From Lottia gigantea (taxonomy: Eukaryota; Mollusca; Gastropoda; Lottiidae): a stretch of 64,000 nt of DNA. Of this stretch, positions 36,955-47,709 are shown piece by piece. The position numbers and the translations under genes were made by a program. The number at the start of each line of letters is the position of its first letter. Position 1 is the first letter of the stretch. Location of the stretch: assembly GCF_000327385.1 (NCBI RefSeq), contig NW_008707245.1:602943-666942 (forward strand), read 5' to 3'. Below the pieces are notes generated by a model. The model saw only the letters and a program-made list of their open reading frames with translations, was not told where the DNA came from and ran no database searches.

Positions 36955-37141
36955 CACTGCAGGATGAGAGGGGCTTCCATCTAAAAAGGGTAAACTTAAG
37001 AACGTTAAAGATCCTTTTACAGTAAGTTGGTGATCAAAAATGGAACAGACTATTGCCACTGTCTTGGCACATTATTCTGTTATCTGTTTCTAGCCTAATC
37101 ATGAACAGAAAAGTCAAACTTAAAAGTCCATTTTATTTTAT
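36955..37141 (+). mobile_element. SINE body fragment
   Basis: Resembles the body of the element at 17450-17748: AACGTTAAAGATCC, GCCACTGTCTTGGCA, ACAGAAAAGTCAAACTTAAAAGTCCATTTTATTTT. The tRNA-like head is absent. Confidence 0.6.
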
Positions 37142-37503
37142 AAGCCCAGTAAGATGTAAAACAGTAGTATATCTAGCTCTTCATATGTCATTTTAATCTC
37201 ACAAAGTTTCTCCAAAATCCTATTATTGAATTCCACAGTCAAGTCAGATTAAAGAGACTACCATCTAAAAAGATTGAAATTGTCAATTTTCAAAGATAAC
37301 TCAATTTATTTCTGTTGAATTTAAAAATGTTGGAAGATAAATAGGCTTCTGGTGCAGGACATAAAAAAAATAAAACATTGCAGGAAATTAAATTAGCATT
37401 TGGAACAGAATTTTAAAAGATCTTGGTAGATTAGACAAATTGGGAAAAGAAATTTGAAAACGTGGAAAATAAATATGCTTTTGGTGCAGGTTGTGAATTA
37501 AAT

Positions 37504-38130
37504 TTACGCTTTAGAACACACAATTTTAACAATTCTAAAACATATACTATTCAGATAAGAGAGTATTGAAATATTGGCATCAAAACCCATAAACTGTTTT
37601 TGAGCATTAGTAATATTACTGTTGTCTTTGTGGATTTGGTATATCAGATTCATCAGCTTCAGCAAATTTTGAATATCTTTTTGTTGCCTTCTTTCAGAAT
37701 CAGACCTGAAAAAAGTTAAAAATACATAAATCAAACTCAAATCTATCTTCAATCTATAAATCAACATAAATCAAGTTGATTGAGATTTATAAGGTGTAAA
37801 AAGAGCTCTAGGCTGAAATTGATTGAAGATTTCCATGTTAATCTTTCCTAATGATCTTTCCTAATGATCATTGTTAATATATATCAGAACTGACTTATCT
37901 TGTTATTATAATCTGTTTATCTCTTAATCTGTTAATCTACCCATCCTACGACAGTTCTTATTTTGTCTGAGGATTTCAATATTGATATTTTACATGGAGA
38001 AAAAGCGTACTTGATGACTGTTTTAAAGGCAGATGTTCTGGCTTGAAAACAAGCAGAAATTGTAGTATATCCCTTCTCCCATTGTTCAACTATATACAGG
38101 TTTTTGTTTAAGGCTGAGTTACACCAGCTT
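37504..38130 (-). CDS. Two doubtful exons of an unknown gene
   Basis: On the minus strand a strong acceptor (TTTTTAACTTTTTTCAG) precedes an open frame from about 37707 down to 37504 (SDSERRQQKDIQNLLKLMNL...). Upstream, an acceptor TTTTTTTAAG near 38132 precedes another open frame ending near 37932 (NLYIVEQWEKGYTTISACFQ...). Both look more protein-like than neighbouring AT-rich frames, but no convincing donor links them and no family is recognised. Confidence 0.2.
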
Positions 38131-38454
38131 AAAAAAATTTGGTCATTATTGCCATATTCCAAATATCATAAACCAAATTTCTGAATATTAACTCATATTA
38201 CATTTAAACTCCCACAGAAATATAACAAAATAAGTTGAGTTATATTATGCAAATTGCAAAATGAACCAGATAAAATTCTACAGAATGCTATGACATATGC
38301 TTTTACAAAGGTCAACAAGTTCAGAGAAATAGATTGACAAGAATAATAATGATATTGAAATCAATATTGAGTGTACTAGTTTTAAAATAATTACACTTTG
38401 AAATTACATTATTGATTAACACATATTTATAATGATATCTACATGTGATTAAAT

Positions 38455-38660
38455 ATCTATTACCCTATATAGGTTCATTAATATCCTATAGAGGTTCACA
38501 ATTACCCTACATACGTCACAATGAACCCTAAAAAGTTAACAATTACTCTATACTGGTTCATTATTACTCTATACAGGTTCACAATTACCTTTTGTATATA
38601 TGGGTTCACTTTAGGTCCTCAATTACGCTAATCTAAATCTAAATAGATTCTCAATTAGTT
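38455..38660. repeat. Diverged repeat, about 20-30 bp
   Basis: TATA(C/G)AGGTTCA(C)AATTAC(C)CTA recurs six to eight times with many changes. Confidence 0.65.
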
Positions 38661-39159
38661 ACAATTCCTGTTTTATGAAGATTCCACAAATTTCAAATTT
38701 AAATAAATCATCAATTCACAGGCACCTTAGCACAATTTGTCCTAGTTCATTTTACCTTTCCAACATTTTAATTAACACAAAGCCCTTGGCGCTTTCTAAC
38801 ACTTCTTTATTTACTTTCATTTCAAAGAAACCAGGAATTTAATAAGCACCTTCAAAAAGCAAACATGAAAAAAATATTGTCTTTTATCTCCAAATCAAAC
38901 ATGGCGTCAAAGAAAGCGGGGAAAAAAGTCATTAGATGCAGACATGAAATTTTTTTTGCTATCAATTTTTTGTTGTAGGGTTTTTTTTATATACCAGTAC
39001 TTGTCTAATGGATATATATTTTTAGAATTGATATGGAGTTATACTCAAAACAATTCTAAATTTAAGATAACTTGTAACTTTACATTGTAATTCAACATGA
39101 TTTAAGATTAAAGATGATTTGACATCTATGAAGATGAAATTTGGGTTTGGAATCAGAAC

Positions 39160-39890
39160 AACCCACGTCATTTCTATAACCTGTGTTATATCTTTAACCC
39201 CTGTCATATCTTTAACCCATGCTGTATCTTTAACCCATGCCACATCTTTAACCTGTGTCATCTTTAATCCATGTCATATCTTTAACCCATGCCATATCTT
39301 TAACCTGTGTCATCTTTAACTTGTGCCATATCTTTAACCTGTGTCATCTTTAACTTGTGCCATATCTTTAACCTGTGTCATCTTTAATCCATGCCTTATC
39401 TTTAATCCATGCCTTATCTTTAATCCATGCCATATCTTTAACCCATGCCACATCTTTAATCCATGCCATATCTTTAACCTGTGTCATCTTTAACTTGTGC
39501 CATATCTTTAACCTGTGTCATCTTTAACTTGTGCCATATCTTTAACCCGTGCCTTATCTTTAATCCATGCCTTATCTTTAACCCATGCCATATCTTTAAT
39601 CCATGCCATATCTTTAACCCATGCCACATCTTTAACCTGTGTCATATCTTTAACCCATGTCATATCTTTAACCCGTGCCTTATCTTTAATCCATGCCTTA
39701 TCTTTAACCCGTGCCTTATCTTTAATCCATGCCTTATCTTTAACCCGTGCCTTATCTTTAACCCGTGCCATATCTTTAACTTGTGCAATATCTTTAACCT
39801 GTGTCACATCTTTAACCCATGCCATATCTTTAATTTGTGTCATATCTTTAACCCGTGCCTTATCTTTAACCTGTGTCATAACGTACAATT
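39160..39890. repeat. Minisatellite, 18-bp unit, about 40 copies
   Basis: Unit ATCTTTAACCC(A/G)TGCC(A/T)T. Because 18 is a multiple of three, several frames on both strands stay open for 130-160 codons. They read as periodic His/Pro/Asn or Lys/Asp strings with no start context and are not called genes. Confidence 0.93.
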
Positions 39891-40700
39891 TACGTTTCAT
39901 TTAAAATACCCTTTGTTATCGATGAATAACAACGTAGTCAGTTGTAATAACAAAATATAATGCTCAATACAGCTTTAAATCTAACTCTAATAAAACTATT
40001 GATTTTACTACCCAATTCTCTAATAGTTTCAAGTTGCAATCTCCCTGATTTATATAAATGTTTGAAGTCAAATGACCACTTTAAAAAACTGACATGTGTT
40101 GATTTATGTGCAAGTAATGTGTAGCTGAATTTAGCATACGGCACATGAGAAATACACTTAAAGCTATGTTACTATATTCCAGTGTTGAAGTTCTTTCATA
40201 ATGTGTTAAAAAACATGGGACTTGTATTCATAAGAGTCCAACCAATTTCAAACTCGAAAAAGTAAGCCTACAAACCATGCAATGTAACTATAATTAAGCT
40301 AATATATTTGTGCACAAGCAGTCCACTTTATTTTAAGCAGTTATGAAAACGATATAAGTTAATCTTGTATAATTTCAATGACTATATATTTTACCTGAAA
40401 ATAAACTGCGTTTGTGTATGTTTAGTATTGTCCTAGATGGTTTCATTTCCTACAGCACTATCCAACTTTAAAAAATCTTAATGTGCAATTCTGAGAATTG
40501 ATGATTAGTTTTATCTTCAATAAATCTTAAAGATATCTTTCTCTACAAAAATAATCAATACATTCAAAAAAACTAAAGTAGAGTTTGATATTGTCATTGT
40601 TTGAGTGCGTGGTCTACTGGACAGAATAAATAATCTTTACAAGCTCAACAATTCATAAACCTCGGCAAAAGTGCTCTCTCTTTTTTCAGAAAACTTAAGC

Positions 40701-40944
40701 TTAAAGGGACAGTGAGCCATTTTTGGGAGGTAGATTTGAGTCTTGAATATATGTAAATATTCTTCAGAAGTATTAGAAATGTCATTTTAACATTCAAACG
40801 TGGATAATTCTGAACACACATGAATTTGAAGGCTCAAATTTCGACAGTGAGCTGTGAACACTAGTACTGATTGGCTTAGCTCAATTTTCCCGTTTCTGAG
40901 ACAAAAGTATGATTGGTCAAAAAGAATGACGTCTGTCCCTTTAA
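40701..40944 (+). mobile_element. MITE copy 2, complete (TTAA, TIR AGGGACAG)
   Basis: TTAA at 40701-40704, AGGGACAG at 40705-40712, and the exact inverted CTGTCCCT at 40933-40940 followed by TTAA at 40941-40944. 244 bp, no ORF. This is the best-preserved of three copies in the window and defines both ends of the family. Confidence 0.82.
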
Positions 40945-42149
40945 AAGTTATATTTCTCTACATTTTTAGATTATATTGTCCCTTTGCCAATCAAATAATA
41001 TAATCACTTTAGAGAGTAAATGACAATTCCATATACAATATAAAATTCAAACAAACTGCGGCATAAAAAATAGAATTTTACGAATCCCAAGTGGCAGACG
41101 TCAAATCTGATTACGTAGAAAAATGACAGATGACTTGTTTGAATTGGCTTTAAAAGTTCAGTTAAGCAGAAAAAGTCTGAAAGCTGAAAGGTTTGAATTA
41201 CTGATAAGTTATAGTAACTTGATCCAGATAGATTAATATTGGAGTGATAGCAATGAGTGACACTCAAGAGAGAGAGAGTTGAGATGAGCTCATCTGGCTG
41301 TAGAATTTTTAAATAGGTTTCTAAGATAAAGGTGAACTTATGCCAGTATTGACTGTTTGGTAATGAGTAACACTCACAAGAGGGAGCAAGGATACTGAAT
41401 TGAAATCTTCAGGCCAGCTATCAGTGGCAGCTTAAAGAACCATTTCCTCTCCTGATATGGCCCAATATTGTAAAAATGTGATCATTTTGAGAGAATTCTC
41501 TCTCAAATTGTAGTGTTTTAGCCCTTTATTTACAAATATCTCTGCCTCTCTAGAATGGATTCGAAAAATATTTGGTAGCCCTCTCCCAAACCAAAGTTCT
41601 GCAGCTGCCAGCCTGCTGCCATTGATAGCTAGTTTTGGACATAGGCTCAACTGTCTAACATAGTATTGAAAATAATCAGTAAACTCACTGAAAAGGTGCT
41701 TACAATAGATTCATTGAGTATTTCTTTACAAAAGACTGTGAATAAAAACATCAGAAAAAATCAAATTTTAGAACTAAATATAGCATTTCAATTATTTTAC
41801 TTCTTAGCAAAAAAACATTATCAAAGGGAAAAAAAAGAATATTGAATTATATAAAAAATCCTTGTGGATTCTTTTAAAAAAAATTTCAAATTATATATAA
41901 GAAAGATCAATGAAATACTTCATGATAAACCAATCACAAGTAGAATAATAGGATGTAAAACTCTATTTCATTTTATTTGATTCATGTACAGCTCAACTTC
42001 AATTTTAGATTGAGGAACTATAATATATAGGTTTTTACGTGCTATATTTAACAAGTCCTGTCTTTCTCTATGGAATTCATCCCAGACGCTTGTTTACTTT
42101 GCTGTTAAGTCGACTTTCTTAAAGAAATAAGCCAGGGACTTGATAAAGT

Positions 42150-42530
42150 AAACATTACATAAGATGAAGGTTGCATGAGTAAACATAACATAAGCTGTGA
42201 ACATGATAAACATCATGTAAGATGATGTCAACATTACATAAGCTAAAGACTTGATGAAGTAAACATTACATAAGCTTAAGACTTGATGAAGTAAACATTA
42301 CATAAGCTTAAGACTTGATGAAGAAAACATTACATAAGCTTAAGACTTGATGAAGTAAACATTAAATAAGATGAGGACTTGATGAAGTAAACATTACATA
42401 AACTTAAGACTTGATGAAGTAAACATTACATAAACTTAAGACTTGATGAAGTAAACATTACATAAGCTTAAGACTTGATGAAGTAAACATTAAATAAGAT
42501 GAAGGATTCATGAGTAAACAGTACATAAGC
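42150..42530. repeat. Minisatellite, 32-bp unit x10-11
   Basis: CTTGATGAAGTAAACATTAC then ATAAGCTTAAGA, with an AATAAGATGAGG variant occurring more than once. Confidence 0.92.
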
Positions 42531-42839
42531 TATAAAATTTTGAAGCCCCACCATTATTACATATAGCAATTATTTATCATTATTTTTCACATTCTCTTTT
42601 GTGCTTTAAGCAATTAGAATTCAGGAGAATTTGATCTTTCAAAATGTTTCTATGTCATTTCTATGACAGCTAAATCAATACTGTGTTTCAAATTTCATTT
42701 TTTTTTTATCAATCTGACATTTGGAGCTAATGTGTCATCTTTGGAATTGAATTTGATTCAAATTTCAACCCATTTTTTACAGGGATTTTATCTCCAGCCA
42801 TGATTTGGTTCCAAACTTCTGTTATTGACAAAACATATT

Positions 42840-43275
42840 AAGATATCTGAAAACAGTATATTGTATAAAAGATATCTGGGTTTTACAGCAATGATTATTT
42901 GTTTCAAACTTCTATTATTGACAAAACATATTAAGATATCTAGACATCTAGATATTTAGACATTATATTTGGTAAAGAATATCTGAATTCAAAACGTTAC
43001 ATTTAGTAAAAGATATCTTAATTTTTCCACAGTTAAGATATCTGAATCAAGATATTATATTGTATGAGAGATATCTGAATATTACAACAATAATTTTGTT
43101 TGAAATATCACCTAACAAAGGCTGTTAAGATATCTGAATCAAGATAATATATTGTATGAGAGATATCTGAATATTACAACAATAATTTTGTTTGAAATAT
43201 CACCTAACAAAGGTTGTTAAGATATCTGAATCAAGATAATATATTGTATGAAAGATATCTGAATTTTACAGCAAT
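42840..43275. repeat. Tandem repeat, 92-bp unit, rich in AGATATCT palindromes
   Basis: GTTAAGATATCTGAATCAAG starts at 43032, 43124 and 43216, exactly 92 bp apart. Diverged copies extend back to about 42835. Each unit holds two AAGATATCTGAA-type palindromes. Confidence 0.88.
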
Positions 43276-43279
43276 GATT

Positions 43280-45020
43280 TTGTTAGTAAATAACAAGATA
43301 TCTGCTCGACTACAAAGCACCTCTTTACCCCAAGAAAATTGTAAAATTACCCCCTTGGGGTTAAACATCCCTAGCCCAGACCAAGGTCAACAGGATACTT
43401 GAGAATCTGAGATATTATCTTCCTAGAGAATGGCTGCATCATTCTTCATGTCCTATTTTCAGATTTCCAATTTATTTTTTTCTATGGTTCCATTCCATTC
43501 TTCGGAAGTGTCTTTGAGACTGCTTCTCAAGCCTGATTTTGATGAATGACGTTTATTCCGGCTTGTCTGAAAACAGAAATCTTAAAAATGCCTCATTAAG
43601 TTCCATGAAAGAATTCTAAAAATTTCTTTTAGCTGATATTGGCACTCAGGCAGAAAAACCTATAATTCAACGCAATTGATCTTTTATAGTGCTTAAATGA
43701 CTGCTTAGATTCTTTGCAGATTTCTTTCATAAAAATGATGAATTGTCTTTTAAAATGAGGCCTCTTATTATCTGTTCTGAACAAAATATGGAATGATCTT
43801 ATCAAGTGCCTATTCGTTGGAATGGGACAATAAACCGGAGCGTTGTGTGCTACGAAGCTGTGCAGGTTAAAGATCCCTCGATAGTTTTTACAATAGCGAT
43901 CGTAGCGTAATTTCCTTGAATAAGTGACATAATCGCCATGTTGAGTGATTCGCTTAAAAAATAAAAACCTGTTTACAACATGAACAAAATATTGATTGCC
44001 ACTTTCAAACTATGTTTGCTTATTTGACAAAAACTTTCGTGTAAAGATGAGATTTTTTTTAGGCCAGTATTGACTCAGAAAAACTCGATGTTTTCAAGTT
44101 ATGTTTGCCGATTCTTAGAAAACTTTCATTTCTTTCTGAAGATGCATGTTGTTTGAATAAGGTTTTTGTTTTGTTTTCTAATCACATTATTTTTATTTTT
44201 GGTGTTTGGAATGAAATGCTTCGAATGATTTGAATTTATGTGGGAAATGTTTTTTTTTTATCATCAAAGGTTTTGTATTTATTTATTTTTTGTACTCCAT
44301 TCTGTATGTTAAGATAGAAATAATCCAATGCTTTATTTAAATGCTTTATGCTTGAATAGTTTCTTTGTGATGTTTTCTAATAAAAGTATTTTTTTTTGGT
44401 GTTTGAAATGAAATAAACAGATGCTTTTTTCAATCTTCCAATGTTTGAATTTTTCTTTTTAATGTTTGGAAAGACATATTGCAATTCTACTTCATTATAT
44501 TTTGCATAACCTAAAAAAAAAATTGACTATCAGATATTTTGAATGCATTGTCAGACATGGCTGATAAATTTAGTTATACGGTCTGAATTTTTAAAACAAT
44601 AAGCTTATCTATGTCTTAGTAAAAAGAATCATGTAAGGTCCCAGGAGATTAAAAAGATACAACCAGCGTAAGATTTTAAGAAAATGCCAATTCCATTTCA
44701 TGGTTCAACTGCCTGGAGAATTGCAGGAACTTAAAGAGATGATATCTAAAAAAAAAGTAGTCTAACAGTTGAAATAGTTTTATGTTTATTATGAATATGC
44801 GTTTGAAAGAAAAATTTGTGTGAAATAACCTGTATCATATTTTAAAATGGAAATCAGCATAATGTTTATTTATTTGTCCATATTTACTTCCCACCAACAG
44901 TGACTTATGTCTGTTTAAAATTAGTTTGAAAACTCGGAATTCATTAAACGGACAAATAGTCTAGGGATTTAGAAAAAAAAATTGAAGAAGACATTTAATT
45001 TAAGATTTGTTTGTATTGGA
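43280..45020. other. Non-coding stretch
   Basis: A SINE-body fragment (GGGACAATAAACCGGAGCG...GGTTAAAGATCCCTCGATAG) lies at 43822-43890. Otherwise AT-rich with no exon seen. Confidence 0.4.
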
Positions 45021-45027
45021 AAAGTCA

Positions 45028-45835
45028 TTGAATTTCTATGATAATGAATTGGAATTTTAGTTGGCAGTGATAATGAACTTGTATGATAATGAATTGGAAT
45101 TTTAGTGGGCAGTGATAATGAACTTGTATGATAATGAATTTGATTTTTAGTGGGCAGTGATAATGAACTTGTATGATAATGAATTTGATTTTTAGTGGGC
45201 AGTGATAATGAACTTGTATGATAATGAATTTGATTTTTAGTGGGCAGTGATAATGAATATTATGATAATGAATTTGATTTTTAGTGGGCAGTGATAATGA
45301 ATTTCTATGATAATGAATTAGAATTTTAGTGTTCAGTGATAATGAACTTGTATGATAATGAATTAGAATTTTTAGTGGGCAGTGAAAATGAACTTGTATG
45401 ATAATGAATTGGAATTTTAGTGGGCAGTGATAATGAACTTGTATGATAATGAATTGGAATTTTAGTGGGCAGTGATAATGAACTTGTATGATAATGAATT
45501 TGATTTTTAGTGGGCAGTGATAATGAACTTGTATGATAATGAATTTGATTTTTAGTGGGCAGTGATAATGAATATTATGATAATGAATTTGATTTTTAGT
45601 GGGCAGTGATAATGAATTTCTATGATAATGAATTAGAATTTTAGTGTTCAGTGATAATGAACTTGTATGATAATGAATTAGAATTTTTAGTGGGCAGTGA
45701 AAATGAACTTGTATGATAATGAATTGGAATTTTAGTGGGCAGTGATAATGAACTTGTATGATAATGAATTGGAATTTTAGTGGGCAGTGATAATGAACTT
45801 GTATGATAATGAATTTCAATGATAATGAATGATAA
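45028..45835. repeat. Minisatellite, 44-46-bp unit x18 with 315-bp higher-order repeat
   Basis: Unit: AGTGATAATGAACTTGTATG then ATAATGAATTGGAATTTTAGTGGGC. Variant units (GAATTTCTATG, GTGTTCAGTG, GAATATTATG) return in the same order 315 bp apart (for example 45299 and 45614), so a seven-unit block was duplicated. The long reverse-strand ORF is a repeat artefact. Confidence 0.92.
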
Positions 45836-46129
45836 TGAATTCCAATGTATAAATGATTGAGGCAGGTTCGATTTATAATTTACAGAGATCCATTTTTAAT
45901 TATCTATTTTAATTTATTTTTATGTGGACTTCCAGTCTGTTTTCAATATATAATCCTATAATATTTTGTAAGTAAGAAACTAATAAAATCTGTTTTTAAT
46001 TATATATTTTCAAGTGTATATCTATTGATTAGTGTTAGTTTATAACTATATACTATTGTTCAATAACTGGGTTTATTTTAATATATATGTTTTATTACAA
46101 ATACTAATGTATATATATATATATATTAG

Positions 46130-46345
46130 CTTTGTGAACTCTCTGAAAGGCATTGAAGTTGCATACTAAAGTGATATCAGTGAACTCTCTTAAAGGCAAT
46201 AAACAAATCCAAACACTAGGAAATATTAGTTATGTGAGCTCTCTGAAAGGCATGACAATACCGAGACGCAAAAACATTATTAGCTACGTGAACTCTTTGT
46301 ACGACATCCAAATATTAATATAAAAAATAAATATAAGCTACGTGA
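46130..46345. repeat. Dispersed motif cluster (GAACTCTCTGAAAGGCAT), copies B
   Basis: Four diverged modules TTAGCTA(C/T)GTGAACTCTCTGAAAGGCA. Same core as 1780-2050. Confidence 0.6.
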
Positions 46346-46799
46346 ACTTCCACAGCAACAGTTGAAAACAAATTTGAAATTTTTAAACCCTTGCACAGGA
46401 ATTTCATTAAGCCAAAACTCATATCAATGATAACAATGAAAGACTATAATCTGCTACGAAAGAAAAATGATGCGTTTGAAATGACAAAATAGCCCAGTCA
46501 CGCCTTTAATCAGAAACTAAATGATACTGTGACAGAATATAATTAAGAGAAACGCCATTAGATAGGACTGGATAATGGAGTTTTATTGTAGACTTGGTCG
46601 TTTATATTCATTATGTATAACTCATAGACACATCATTAAAACTTCGTGTGTCTAGATCAGTCAGATTACTATAGACACATTACTTGCTTAATTTAATCCC
46701 GTAGAAAAAATAGAGTCCTGTTACACATTTGTTTGTTTTCTAAATCTTATTTATGGGTAAAGAAAATCTAATGAATTTTATCCGTAGAGCTTTTATTTC

Positions 46800-47040
46800 T
46801 ACAAGGATAACAACTTAGATTCTTGAGGATCCTTTCTACCAGCTGGTTCTTGGTTAAACCACTATATTTTACAAGGATAACAACTTCGGTTCACAAGGAT
46901 CCTTTCTACCAGCTAGTCCTAAGTAAAACTTCCACATTTCACAAGAAAAACAACTTAGGTTCATGAGGATCCTTTCTACCAGCTGGTTCTTGGTCAAACA
47001 TCCATATTTCACAAGAATAACAACTTTGGTTCACGAGTTA
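46800..47040. repeat. Tandem repeat, about 60-bp unit x4
   Basis: CACAAG(G/A)ATAACAACTT.GGTTCACGAGGATCCTTTCTACCAGCTGGTTCTTGGT.AAAC repeated, in diverged copies. Related to bases 61-130. Confidence 0.85.
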
Positions 47041-47055
47041 TTTTTATCCTTTCAG

Positions 47056-47706
47056 TTGGAGATGAATCCCCCTACGCAGATGAAACCCAAAACAACATAC
47101 AGAGTTCTAATAGTAAGTTTACCGTATTTCAATTTCCTGTAGGCATCCATCTTTAAGGCATAAAAAAAAATGTTGTTTTAAGTCCTACTTTTCTGTTTAT
47201 GAAAATGGACATGCCCTGCAGTAAGCTATGAGGGAAATTTTGCAAGGACAGCAATATTTCTCTTCTCCTTTTAAATTTCCTGTTGAAAGTTTTTTAATGT
47301 GCACACAGTCTTGATTTATTGTCCCATCTGAAAAACTAAATACTGTTTCCATGTCATCTGTTCCACCCAGACAGGGGGAGGCTGTGTATTGGTTTTTTAA
47401 TAGACAATTGAACATTTTTCAGATACCACTAGCAGAATTGAAAAACGTATCGCATCATGGTGAGTGACCACAGTTATCTCAACTCTTTTTCTTTAATTTT
47501 ATAACCATTTCAATTTATTTGGTGTTATGCCTTTCTCTTTTTTTGGATTGTAATTGCTAATTGATTTCCTTGATATACCAATCTAAATTTAGTTACCAAA
47601 ATATTGGTCTTCTGCCACCATTGTTTGTGCTGTCCATTTTAATAAAATTATTCCATATTTTTTTATAAATTTGTATCCTTATTTCAGGGATATAGAAATA
47701 TCCTAG
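47056..47706 (+). CDS. Possible 3'-terminal exons of an unidentified gene
   Basis: Three exons with good signals and consistent phases: 47056-47112 (acceptor TTATCCTTTCAG, donor GTAAGT), 47423-47459 (acceptor TTTTTCAG, donor GTGAGT) and 47688-47706 (acceptor CTTATTTCAG). They encode VGDESPYADETQNNIQSS, then NNTTSRIEKRIASW, then DIEIS and a stop. A second frame is also open through the first two exons, so the reading is not certain. An inverted SINE (about 47160-47400) lies in the first intron. Upstream exons were not found. No family recognised. Confidence 0.35.
47160..47400 (-). mobile_element. SINE copy, inverted, diverged
   Basis: On the minus strand: GGGACAATAAATCAAGACTG, GCTGTCCTTGCAAAATTTCCCTCAT and ACAGAAAAGTAGGAC, matching the body at 17540-17710. 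No clean target duplication was seen. Confidence 0.7.
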
Positions 47707-47709
47707 CCA

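Noticed and set aside
39481-39960. Long open frames on both strands (130-159 codons)
   Set aside because: They lie wholly in an 18-bp tandem repeat whose length is a multiple of three; protein is a simple periodic string and no splice or start signals support it.
45025-45819. 264-codon reverse-strand frame
   Set aside because: Repeat artefact of the 44-46-bp minisatellite; frame passes through three different readings of the same unit.
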